From positions 188,501 through 252,500 of the forward strand of contig OX344763.1 of the NCBI GenBank assembly GCA_947034895.1: a stretch of 64,000 nucleotides of DNA. Reading direction: 5' to 3'. Shown here one piece after another: positions 48,128-58,214 of the stretch (positions are counted from its first letter, which is position 1; each line of letters opens with the position of its first letter). The notes under the pieces are model-generated. The model saw nothing but the letters and a program-made list of their open reading frames with translations. It ran no database searches and was not told the DNA's origin. The position numbers and the translations under genes were made by a program. This DNA is from Rhytidiadelphus loreus. Its lineage: Eukaryota > Streptophyta > Bryopsida > Hypnales > Hylocomiaceae.

Positions 48128-48780
48128 GATGTAAGCGGGTTGGGATCCCTATGCAAAATCCACTATAATTACCCTATTCAATAAAGACTGTCTTCTTTAA
48201 ACCGAGGCAGCGCTTTCATTTGCGCCCCTCTTCTCCCCGTGCATGGCCGCGCATCCCGATCCGTGAATTGTTTTCCTCTTGGCCACTTTGCCCCAAACCC
48301 AAGTGGCCATGTGATGTGTCTTTGTGATCCCCCACAAACTATAAGAGTCATCCACGCCTCGCACAACAAATGGCGTTTAGAGTTGTTTTCCCTCTGCTCC
48401 CCGTGCATGGCCACGCATGCAGATCCAGACATTGTTTTTTTCTTGGCCACTTTGCCCAAAACCCGAGTGGCCAATTGAATGTTATATGTGTGTGTGATCC
48501 ACCCCAACTGTTGGATGTAAGCGGGTTCGGATCCCTATGCAAAAACCACTATAATTACCCTTACTATTGAATGTAGACTGTCTTCTTTACACCGAGGCCG
48601 CGCTTTCATTTGCACCGCCCCCTCTTCTCCCGTGCATGGCCGCGCATCCAGATCCGTGAATTGTTTTCCTCTCGGCCACTTTGCCCCACACCCAAGTGGC
48701 CATGTGATGTGTCTTTGTGATCCACCCCAAATTGTAAGAGTCATGCACGCCTCGCACAACAAATGGCGCTTAGAGTTGTT
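48128..48780 (+). repeat. 386-bp direct duplication near the right end
   Basis: GATGTAAGCGGGTT starts at 48,128 and again at 48,514, followed by closely matching sequence to about 48,775. Each copy contains a shorter internal repeat around GTGCATGGCCGCGCAT and TTGGCCACTTTGCCC. It may represent subterminal repetition of the element; no gene is seen. Confidence 0.8.
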
Positions 48781-48987
48781 TTGGAACTTTCTTTCAGGTA
48801 GCCCGCTCTAAGAAGGCACGGAATGGATATGATTTCGTCCTGAACTGGACCCCTCCAACTTTGATTGAATCGAGGAAAAGGTGTTTTTATCACAGGAACC
48901 CATCATTGTTGCAAGATTTCATCCCCCCGGCTACCATTTTCGGTCGGATTTCATTCAGACTTGGGAGCTCTGAACCGCCATTTTAAT

Positions 48988-49016
48988 GGAATACCGCCAT
49001 TTTAACGAAATTCCCC
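48988..49016 (-). repeat. Right terminal inverted repeat
   Basis: 29 bp, exact reverse complement of 15,657-15,685. Just inside it, CCGCCATTTTAATGG repeats part of the terminal sequence. Confidence 0.9.
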
Positions 49017-49200
49017 ATATACGTACAAGTTGCTAATATTGTGGACATAAAAATCTTTCGATCTTCACCTTTTTTCAAAAACATAGACTAGAATAAATAA
49101 AAAAATAACATTATACTAGGCACTGTACTTTAAAATCTAAATTCATGAACTCATGAAATCCCAAACATATGAACTCATGAAATTTGTGTAAAGAAGGGCA
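49017..49200 (+). repeat. Resumption of the 178-bp tandem unit
   Basis: After the right terminal repeat the sequence reads ACAAGTTGCTAATATTGTGG, then ATAAAAATCTTTC, CTTCACC and GCACTGTACTTTAAAAT. This is the continuation of the unit interrupted at 15,656, with more substitutions than the left-side units have among themselves. Confidence 0.85.
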
Positions 49201-50900
49201 AGATTAATCTACATAATACATGTTTTCCATTTTTTTTAACGTGAATTTCATTACAATCATTATGTTTTTTTGGACATTAAAGTACAAGGCAAGGTTCTTT
49301 CCCCTTTTTTCTTTGATTTCATGTACAAGGTCATTCAAAGTGACCACCCACTGCAAATTTTGTTGAATTCTTGAGTAATTATCATCATGTGTGCATGTGA
49401 TTATACTTAAGGTTTTAAAAATTACATGTACAATGGATTGTAAACAAAGAAAGAATTGTCTACATTATGTAAAAAAAGAAATTGGGGTTCTACATCAAAT
49501 GTTTGATAGAGTAAAAACTAAAGTGCATGGATTAAGAAGGCATGGATTATCATGATGTATTTCATGATATTAAAATATTTATAGTTCATAGATGTACAAC
49601 CTTCGATGGATTGCATGATTGCTCTACCTTAAGTGGAACATAATTGGCTTCATTTGGTTTTTATAAGGACAATCTAAACCATCACAGCTCTCACCATAAT
49701 GACATTTAAAATCCATGGTGGCATAATGTACACAACTAGTGCCATGATGACTTGCACTTGTAATTAAATTTTTTTATGATAATGTACACTTTAATGGTAT
49801 TGTTCTTTAAATGGTATTGTTCTTTTTATGATAATATACACTTTAAATGATATACCTTCTTACAAGATATTTTTACAAAATGTTTGTCTTAAGAAATTGG
49901 ATTTTATTTGTTACATAAATAAAATGATTGGTTGTATTTTTTATTAATGTGATTAAGTAAAAATAAATTGTAATTTTTGAATCACTGCAAAATGCTTTCT
50001 TGTTTTAAATATTTCAAAGTGGAAAAAATATAAAAATGAAGATGCAAATCTTACTCACTTTAGTCATTTAACGATGTTGTATGTTTTTTTGCGGTTTCTA
50101 ACAAAGATTTTTCTGAATGTAAAAGAAAAAGGCACCAAAATTCCAAAATGCGTTTTTTCGCTAATATATAGAAATTTTAATAAGGTATGTATGATTGGAG
50201 ATTCACACATGTTGGGCTAAAATTTTAATAGAAAGTAATGACAAGGAATATCTTTCATTTGCTCTAAAATTCAAGTCATTTCGAAATATGAGTGAAAAGT
50301 TAAGGCCTAATTATGTTCTTGTTTTCTTAACTATGTACTCTGCGTTGATTAAAAAAATTAATTTTAAACTAAAGTAAAAGTCTGGAATAGGTTTTTTAGA
50401 TTTATGAATCTATGGAAAGTTTTAAATCATTCCATTTCAACCAATGAGTCAAAAGTTTTGAGGATTCTTAGTTCACGGGCAATTCTTGATTTTCAATAGT
50501 GAAATAAACTTTGAAGTCGTTCATTTCACTCAATTTTGAATATTTTGGGAAAAATATGAAATCCTAGGATGAACATTGTTTATTACAACATTACAATGAC
50601 ATCTTTCGATTCCCTAATTACATTCTAGAAAACTTAGTATTTTGATGGAGTTTTTATTTCTTTTCACATAATATTTTTTTCAAATATGTAGCCAACTTGT
50701 TTAGGAAACTGAAGTCACCAAAGAGGCTCTACCATTTTCTACATTTCATTGAAAAGTGTGGTTGCAATGTGCAGCAAACCATTTTTTTGTAGGGTTGAAA
50801 AAATGAGTTCGATGAATTTGAATGCTTATATCTTACAATCCACATTGTAGATTGTTTATGAAATTTTTATTACATATTTTCAAGTCAATATATTATAAGA
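49200..50900. other. AT-rich non-coding stretch
   Basis: I see no gene, dyad or terminal repeat here. Confidence 0.4.
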
Positions 50901-50939
50901 TCCTGTGGTTATATGCATCAATAATTGTTTTTATTCAAA

Positions 50940-52321
50940 ATTCTCGCTCGTCCCGATGAGAATCTGCCTCAGGTATCAACAAGGGTCGGGTATGAGGTCG
51001 GGTATCAACAAGGGGTCGGGTATCAAGGGGTCGGGTATCAACAAGGGACGGGGTGGACTTAGGGTTTGGCGCCCACAACTCCACTGTGTCGTCCAGTTTT
51101 CCTTCATTGAGTCGTGACTGTCTTCGATTGCGTCATGAATGTACTTGGAAGCTGAGTTTTTTTTACAGTTTTAGGGTTTAGGGGAGTTGCGGAAGGTTCT
51201 GAAGTTTCGGGGGTTGTAATCTTCCCATCGGGACGACCTAGCGAGGAAGCAGAGCTCAGCAGAGTTCTGGGTTTAAGGAGATTCTCATCGGGACGAGCTA
51301 GCGAGGAAGCAGAGTTCAGGGTTTCAGAAGTTTTCATCGGGACGAGCTAGCTTAGAATTTCAAAGCTCAGGTTTTCAAAGCAAAACTGAGCGATTTCAGG
51401 GTTTCAAAGAATTGTTGTTGCCGTTGCGGTGCTTTCTGAGACGGTTTGGGGGGACGAGCTAGCGAGGAAGCTGAGTTCAGGGTTTCCAAAGATTTCATCG
51501 GGACGAGCTAGCGAGGAAGCAGAACTGAGCGACTTCAGGGTTTTCAAAATATTGTTGTTGCCGCTGCGGAGCTTTCGGAGACGGTTTGGGAGGAATTGGC
51601 AAGGTTTGGGACGAGCTAGCGAGGTCGCGGAGAGTTCTCATTTCGACGAGGTAGGGAGCGGAGAGAGGCTCCAATTCTTCACGCTGCGGAGTTTTCGGCC
51701 GACCTAGGTATGTTGCCGCTTCCTCATCTTGTGTGCCTGGATTTGCGTTTTTTGCGTTCATGTTTCATTGCGTTTCTGTGAGATTGGATCCTCAACAATT
51801 TCCTGTGTTGTTTGGAATCACGGATAGAGAATCACCTTCAAATCACGTTGGAATTCACCTGTATAGTTGTTGTTTGTCAATATTTGGAACTCAATTTTGA
51901 TGTTTTCCTTTGAAATTGTTGTCGGCTAGTTTGACGAGGTAATCTTCCAGTGCACGAGAATTATTTTTCCGGGGTGTACTTTGACCTAATTCTGCATAGT
52001 TGTCTTAAATCCCCAGGATTGGAAAATCTCCTGTCAACGTTGTAAGCAAGCGTGCTGGATGTGTTGTGCTGGATGTTCATTTGAAGCAAGAACGCATAGT
52101 CTCAACTTGTGAGTTTCACATTTCCATTTGCAGGGTTTCTGGATTCAAGTTCAGTGAATTCTTCTTTGTTAGTGTAGTTCGAATTTCAGTACTTATTTTG
52201 AAGTGATAGAAGGGCCTTGATATCTAAATGCTCTCCTTGCATGTCTCCAGGGCATTGTGACAACCAAACGATTGTGTTGTTGAAGAGCATTTAGACACAG
52301 CTTGTCCATTTCCGACTCCAG
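50940..52321 (+). promoter_or_regulatory. Probable leader exon(s) and promoter of the C gene, with a minisatellite
   Basis: GTCGGGTATCAACAAGG repeats at 50,980-51,050. From 51,220 to 51,640 the word GGGACGAGCTAGCGAGGAAG recurs about six times with TTCAGGGTTTCAAAG between copies. The stretch ends at TCCGACTCCAG followed by GTAAGCTATT, a strong donor after 52,321. The next acceptor directly before a start codon is at 53,104, so the C-type dyads lie in the first intron. The A and B leaders use different repeated words. Confidence 0.45.
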
Positions 52322-52442
52322 GTAAGCTATTTGCTTGAATGCAGCCTTAGGATTTGAGCTGTAAAACTAGGGTTTAAGCATTGAAATTAGGGTTTAGAAT
52401 ATAGAAAAGACCAACCACCTCAAACTGCACTCATCTAAAAAT

Positions 52443-53067
52443 ACATCGTCGACTCGATGATAAAAACCCACCATTTAAACGGCAAGTACGGTTACCAGCG
52501 CGAAAAATGCACCCCTTATTCTCGAGGAGAGCCTATGTCCTAAGTCACCGCCTAAGAAACTACGTGGGGAGTAATCCCTAACTTATCACCGACTCGAGGA
52601 TAAACTACAAACGAAATACTGCTACGTCCCCCCCACTAAAAACGTATCCCAACTAAACAAGTATCACTAAATAAACATAAAAAAGTCTGTCATCAGTAAT
52701 CACCAGAACACAGCAGGGATTCTATCCCCGAATCGGTGATAACACCATAGAATATAAATCCTCCAAAGCATGAACAGAAGAAGATACTAACAGCATACAA
52801 ATAAATCACGTAAACGTCAACACATTTCTATAATATCAAAAATCAAATCATCCTCGAATCGGTGATAAAGCCATAGAATGTAAAGCGAAAGAGTAATTCA
52901 GAATGTAAAAACCAGAACACCTCAACCTATAAGGTAGATTGCAAGTCATTCAAATGACTGAATCACAACAACCTAAAAATAAATCAAATTAGCGGTAAAT
53001 CAATGACCTACAATACAATAATAGAGAACAGAACCTGAATGACGCATTATCCTCGAATCGACGATAA
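52443..53067. repeat. C-type dyad cluster in the presumed first intron of the C gene (5 copies)
   Basis: 21-bp dyads lie at 52,443-52,463, 52,583-52,603, 52,722-52,742, 52,848-52,868 and 53,047-53,067. Half-sites are TTATCCTCGA / TCGAGGATAA with C/A and T/C variants, separated by one base. Spacing is about 125-200 bp and the DNA between copies is unrelated. Confidence 0.9.
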
Positions 53068-53114
53068 CCTGCCAGGAACTAACATAAAAGTCCTCGGAGT
53101 GCAGAAACCAAACG

Positions 53115-54536
53115 ATGGAAGCCACAGATAATTACGACTACTCGGTGAGTAGGCACCACCTTGTTCCATTTGAGAATCCAAAGGAGGACATACCATTCAT
53201 TAGCGAAATGGAAGACACATACGGCACACTCTGGGAGTTTAAGGACTACATCTCCACGTGGTCATTTGGAGTAAATCGGTTCAAGAATTACGTGTTCCTC
53301 CGATACCGAGTGCGAGGGACGACTACGTGCATGCCCTGGAACATAAAAGAGAAGGTCACGTTGATTGAGGAGCACAACCAAGACTACGTTGTCCTAGTGC
53401 TCCGTGAATGCGACGACAAAGGAAATCTTGGTGACCATACCCACTCTATTGTCATCAACGTAAATTCCGACCACGTGAAGTTTGATCTAGAGAATCTCAT
53501 GGAATTCTTGAAGGGATCACAAATGGAGTCCTTAAACGACCAATTCGTGAGATACGGGTACGTTCCGTGGATGAACACAACGGCGAAGTCAATTGCCACG
53601 AGATTGCGCATAATCTTTCAGACGCTTGATCGGTACGCATTGGAGAATGTCGAACCGCAGCCCACATTAGGTCGCGGAGCTACTCAAATGCGAAGAACAG
53701 AGGACGGGGCGCCTACCCGTCAACCATCTGTCGAGGGTGTATCGGGAGGAAGAGCGCAAAGGCCAGGCCAAACAAGATCCGAGCCACAAAAGAGAGACTC
53801 AACGCCCTCTGAGGAAGCAGGACCTTCCAAGAAACGGAAGAAAAGCCTTCCGGGTGGGACTACAGGTGCAGGTAGTTCGGGATCCGCACTGACGACAGTG
53901 TCGGCTGGACAACCCACTTCGTCAGCTCCAGTGCTGGACTATGAGAAGTTTGCAGAGACTCAGAAAAAGTTATGGGCGGAGCATAAGAACTGCTTCCTAT
54001 TCGATGACCAATCCTTGCAAGTTGACATCGACCAATGCATATTGGCTCTTCCCCAGTATGTCATTCGGACCCTACAACGGGACATTGTCGATGCAAACAA
54101 GAAAGAACTCATTCAATACATTGACATCAAACAACGGCAGAAGCTGTGCCTCACACCAGTTGACGGCAGAAATAGATTATTGAAAAAGAAGCCTGAAAAC
54201 TGGGATGAAATAAAGGATGGTCGATTCATGATCATCAACGGCCAGCACAGCATAACAACTTCCCAAGAGCTGCAGGAAGGAGGATGTGGAGAGGCCAGGA
54301 AAGTAGAACTTCAGAGATGGGATGCTTACATTGTGTGGACGCTCGATCCCGCAAAGCTCAGGGGTATTTCGAAGTTCTACAACATCACTAATCATTTGGA
54401 CCACGCCCAACCAACATGGGGAAACCAAATGATCAGCTGCAGACAAATATGGATGGCCTACAAGCGGCCAACAGACACGCGCAGCGAAGCTCAGACACAG
54501 AAGAATGAAGCCGTGTTCCACTTGAGCAATTTCAAG
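53115..54536 (+). CDS. C gene, exon 1: N-terminal domain plus ParB/DGQHR-like domain
   Basis: The acceptor CGGAGTGCAG ends at 53,104; ATG is at 53,115. The frame is open for 474 codons to the donor at 54,537 (GTACAT), phase 0 as in B. The N-terminal ~190 residues (MEATDNYDYSVSRHH...) share little sequence with the A and B N-termini. A disordered Ser/Gly/Pro region follows with a basic stretch (PSKKRKKSLPG), likely nuclear localisation. The C-terminal third has GRFMIINGQHSITTSQEL, then LQRWDAYIVWTLDPAKLRGISKFYNITNH, aligning with B around INGQH and the following W-x(5)-VW pattern. The INGQH motif and the later Asn fit a DGQHR/ParB-like fold. No stop interrupts this exon, so it is the best-preserved copy of this part. 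Confidence 0.75.
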
Positions 54537-54557
54537 GTACATCCCTGGAATGCCAGA

Positions 54558-54714
54558 GTATCACCGATTTGGTGATAACCAAAACATTTGCTTAATAAGA
54601 TTTAATTCAAATTCAAATTCAATAGAATTGGATTCCCACTTCCGACCACCAGCAGTCAGATATTGTTTCAGTTCTTAAATAAAATAGTAGACCTTATCCT
54701 CGAGTCGACGATAA
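54558..54714. repeat. C-type dyads in intron 1 of the C gene (2 copies)
   Basis: They lie at 54,558-54,578 (centre ACCGATTTGGT) and 54,694-54,714 (TTATCCTCGA, G, TCGACGATAA), within the intron 54,537-54,765. Confidence 0.85.
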
Positions 54715-54765
54715 CACGTTCTCGAGAGTGTTCATTCTAACGTTCTGTTCTGCCGGATCTTGCAG

Positions 54766-56085
54766 AGTTTTACGGACGCGATAATCGAGAGGTTCCAGAA
54801 TATAAATCCCGAGAGGGATGGGGCTTCAACTAATGGAACCGCGGATCTCAAACCAGAAATCCAGATCATTACGTTGCCGAACGATCTTTGGGCGTTGTGG
54901 GAGACGTTTCTCAAGAAACACTCTGAGGGCGAGTTGATTGATCCGTTCTACTTGACAATGCACAAGGATGTGAAGGGATTTAGGCTCAAAAATCACTCTC
55001 TGAAGAGAGAGTTTTTCAAGCATTTTGGTCATTTCACTGACAAAGACTATGGGGTCAATGCGCAGCACCTGATCGGTAAAACTCCTGGGCGGAAAGCTTT
55101 GTACCCAAAAGTTTCCGTCGGGGTTCCCAAATTTATTGTTCCTGACAATATGACATACAAAGACTGGGTGGATAGGAGGAAGCGCAAAAAAGTTGTGCTG
55201 CAGGACTTGATGGCAATCAAGCCCGCCTTAAAACTTTTTAATAATGCGGGTGATGTTGTTCATGAAACCTGGCACTTTTGGAAGGCAAGACATAGGTTCA
55301 CATCAGCCTCGTGGGATTTCCTGCTCACGCACCCGAAGGCAGAGTACTTCAAACGGCGCTTACGCAACGATGCATGGCTAAAGCGGGCGAAAGATCTCGA
55401 GAAGCAGTTCCCCGAGGTCCTTCACATGTTCGTGCGGTTCATGAAGTTGAAGTACCAACTTCCAGAACCTGCTGGAGGGGTGCAGATCAGGGGGATAGAT
55501 TACAGCGCGAAGGCGTTGATGACGAGTTCCAGTTATCAATATCACCCTCTGGAGGTCAACCTGGCTGTCGTGGATATGAGAGAAATCCCTATCCACAAAC
55601 AGGGAGGCAACCCCATGGAGCCCTTCTTCCAATTCTTGAAGAATAAAATGGAACCAGGAATGACAGTGCCAAATGTTTGGCTCTTCATTCTGAAGCGCAG
55701 AGAAGACATCAAGACTGTAACAGTTTTTGCAGGTCTGCACCTCAACGAGTACGAGTGTGCGCTTTCGAAATACGTACCGAGCAGAGCAGAGTTGTTAGAC
55801 AACATTTCAACTCGCGCAACAGCTCCAGACGTGCCACTCCTGTTCCTTTTCAAAAAAGGAAACAAGTTTGCGGAAAAAGCTCGTACTTTGTTCAAGACGA
55901 GGTACGTGACGTCCGACCACAACGTGTACTACTACGAATTCGGTAGGAACACTGAAGACAAGTGGAGATTCGAGGCCTCCGAACTCCGAATGGAGTTCTA
56001 CCTCGAGATATTATAGCTATTCACAGAGCTGAAGGAAAATGTTCTGGGCATCTATACGGGAGCCAAGTTTATGCTCGCCGCGAAG
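54766..56085 (+). CDS. C gene, exon 2: unrecognised conserved domain
   Basis: The acceptor CTTGCAG ends at 54,765; the donor GTAGAA follows 56,085, both phase 0. It is homologous to B exon 2. Recognisable blocks are LWALWETFLKKHSEGELIDPF, WDFLLTHPKAEYFKRRL, VNLAVVDMREIPIHKQGGN and VWLFILKRREDIKTVTVFAG; the last two suggest an alpha/beta sandwich or a degenerate Rossmann fold. A TAG at 56,014-56,016 (FYLEIL, stop, LFTELKENVLGIY) is followed by 23 codons that align with B up to the same splice site, so the frame clearly continues past it. The aligned B residue at the stop is Asp. Function unknown. Confidence 0.65.
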
Positions 56086-56114
56086 GTAGAAAAACATTTT
56101 CACACATGATTTTC

Positions 56115-56219
56115 ATATCACCGAGTCGAGGATAAGCCACAAAGAAATGACATTACAGTTTGTATTTCCTTCTATGTCGTGTGGTTCATAGACTGGGCTT
56201 ATCCTCGGATCGAGGATAA
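56115..56219. repeat. C-type dyads in intron 2 of the C gene (2 copies)
   Basis: They lie at 56,115-56,135 and 56,199-56,219, within the intron 56,086-56,271. The second is almost perfect. Confidence 0.85.
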
Positions 56220-56271
56220 CCCCTATCTTTATTTGAATACAGAAGTTAATGATCTATCCTGTGTGTGGCAG

Positions 56272-57723
56272 ATGTTCGGAGCGTTCTTCTACGGATTTGT
56301 GGACAAGGAGGACGTCAAGACCTACCTCAGCGTCTCGTACTTGGCGAATAAGATGGACAAAAATGATTTCATGATGTCCAATTCACCTTATTCAATGTTG
56401 TATGAGAAGCCACCTACACGTGAACCTGTCGCGGATGACTCGAGCCCCCCCGCATCGCCACCGATGACTCTCGTGTCTCCGGCAGTTCATAGTGACAGGG
56501 AGACTGATGGACCGGAACCCAGATCTGACCCCGTCGTCGAGGGTATCGACGAGTATGGAACAAACACGTTCCAGATTTTCACGTGGATGGCCTCTCCCGG
56601 AGTCACACCCACTGATAGACCCGATCCTGCGGTTGAGGAAACGGCGACGGAGCCGGCTGTCCCTCCAAGGTCCACTCGGCGTGCAAGGACCACTACAACT
56701 GTAGAAACCTCAGCGCCTGCTAGTTCCTCTGAGCTTGTAGGGTCCGATGTACCTGCTGCACTTGTCAATGAGTTTCCGGTTGATGAGGGCATGGAGACGG
56801 ACTCCGAGTTCGATCGGCAGCGTGCAGCGAGCGGAGGAGGGGGGCAAAGGGAAACTCAAGGTCAGGACGATGTCGACGCTCTCGACGACGAACCCCTCAT
56901 TACACAAGAGGGCACTCAAGAAGAAGCGCGTGAGATCATTGACCTAGGCGATGACGATGACGAATTAGATCACCCTCGAGAGTCGGACGAGGACGAGGAA
57001 GATCTGGACGGCCCTCCCAAGGTGAAGGAAGTGAAGCCTCTCGTTTTACCGTCTGGATCCGTTGTGAAGGTGGAGAAGGACTTCTGGAAAAATGAGGAGG
57101 AGAGGAGGCAGAGGAGGATCGACCGTTTCAAGCAAAGAGAGGCCGAGAAATTGGAAAAGGAGGCGAAGGACAAGGCATTGGTGGAAGCGAATGCAAAGAT
57201 TGTTCAGATGTAGTTGGATTCCAAAAGGGAGATGGAGAGTATCACTTCTCAACTTGCAGAGCTGAAAAAAATGATTAGTTCTCAAGGGAGTCAAGGAGTG
57301 CCCGATTCCTCTGCTGCGTCTCAAGCTCCACCGCCACCACCTCTTCCTTCCCCATTCCCTGCACCGTTAGGACATGATGAGGTTATCAAGTCAACCCCGG
57401 CATCTGATATGCCAAACGTCTCCTCTCAGGACCAAAGCAAGGTCGAGGCCCTCCCCCAACTCGAGGATTATCCTCGACTCGGTGATACTGTCCAAGAGCT
57501 TCTTGGGACATCGGGCGGCAAAGGTTCTCTGCTCCCATGTCAGCTATCGGAGCAGATCATGCCGGAGATCCAATTGCCTCCTGATCTAGACGATGAGGAG
57601 AGATTGGACTATGGAGAAGACGAAAAGGATCCAGAGGACAATGTCCCGATGGAAATCGGGGGTGGTTCTTTGGAGGTCCCTGTCGAAGGGAGGACTGATT
57701 CTCGACTGGACGATTCTGCACAG
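56272..57723 (+). CDS. C gene, exon 3: disordered, acidic and coiled-coil region
   Basis: The acceptor GTGTGGCAG ends at 56,271; the exon opens with MFGAFFYGFVDKEDVKTYLSVSY, matching B exon 3. A Pro/Ser/Thr-rich disordered region, an acidic tract (LGDDDDELDHPRESDEDEED) and a charged coiled coil (EEERRQRRIDRFKQREAEKLEKEAKDK) follow. A TAG at 57,211-57,213 sits inside the coiled coil (KIVQM, stop, LDSKREMES); the heptad-like pattern continues beyond it. One C-type dyad at 57,468-57,488 lies in the coding sequence as EDYPRLGD. The donor GTACAG after 57,723 is phase 0; unspliced, the frame ends at TAA 57,754-57,756. An AATAAA-like signal at about 57,973 leaves open that the gene ends here. Confidence 0.65.
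57468..57488. repeat. C-type dyad inside coding exon 3 of the C gene
   Basis: TTATCCTCGA, C, then TCGGTGATAC is in frame within the disordered region. This is the counterpart of the coding B-type dyads at 37.58-37.85 kb. Confidence 0.8.
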
Positions 57724-58214
57724 GTACAGACCTCTGACCCTTATAAATTCGATTAATTGAAGGAATTCTTCTGGTCCAGTGTGTTTGTAGTTTCCCGAAC
57801 TTAATTGTACTCCCGCTTCATGACAGGAATGCGAGCCCCGTCCTTGATTACCCGGCGCAGACGGCGCTGACAGAGATTCCGTCTGTACAATAGTGTAGCA
57901 TAGTGTTGACTCTGCATTTTTGGCGGCTTAGTAGAAAGACGAGTTTTCGACATGTATTATATAATCTATGTAAATAAAATACTCGCGTTTATTCATATAA
58001 GGTGCAAGTCCATCTAATTGTACCCCACTGTCCATGTTTTTTTGGCTCAGCTACAAAAACATGAAAGCGTACACCATCCACTACCAATGAAAGCACATCC
58101 TATCAGGAGCCCCCAGTCGATTAGTGGAATTAAATGCATCTCTTAGCTTTCTGGCCCTACAAGTTCTGCATTTAACCAGGTACCTCCCATTCTTCGTTGT
58201 TTTGTTTTGATCAG

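Larger units (their letters stand above)
15657..49016. mobile_element. 33.4-kb element with perfect 29-bp terminal inverted repeats
   Basis: The first 29 bases (starting GGGGAATTTCGTTAAAATGG) are the exact reverse complement of 48,988-49,016. Both ends abut the same 178-bp tandem unit: the left flank stops at ...AAACATACAT, and the right flank continues ATATACGTACAAGTTGCT where the intact unit reads ACATACATACAAGTTGCT. The target is an ACAT repeat, so the duplication can be read as about 8 bp with two transitions, or as 4 bp if the repeat includes an extra AT. Contents: a DDE-transposase-like gene near the left end, a spliced gene of unknown function, the ParB-like/FCP1-like B gene, four foldbacks, a MITE and about 6 kb of AT-rich DNA. 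All B-type dyads in the window lie inside it. A single mobile unit is the simplest reading; mobility itself is inference. Confidence 0.85.
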
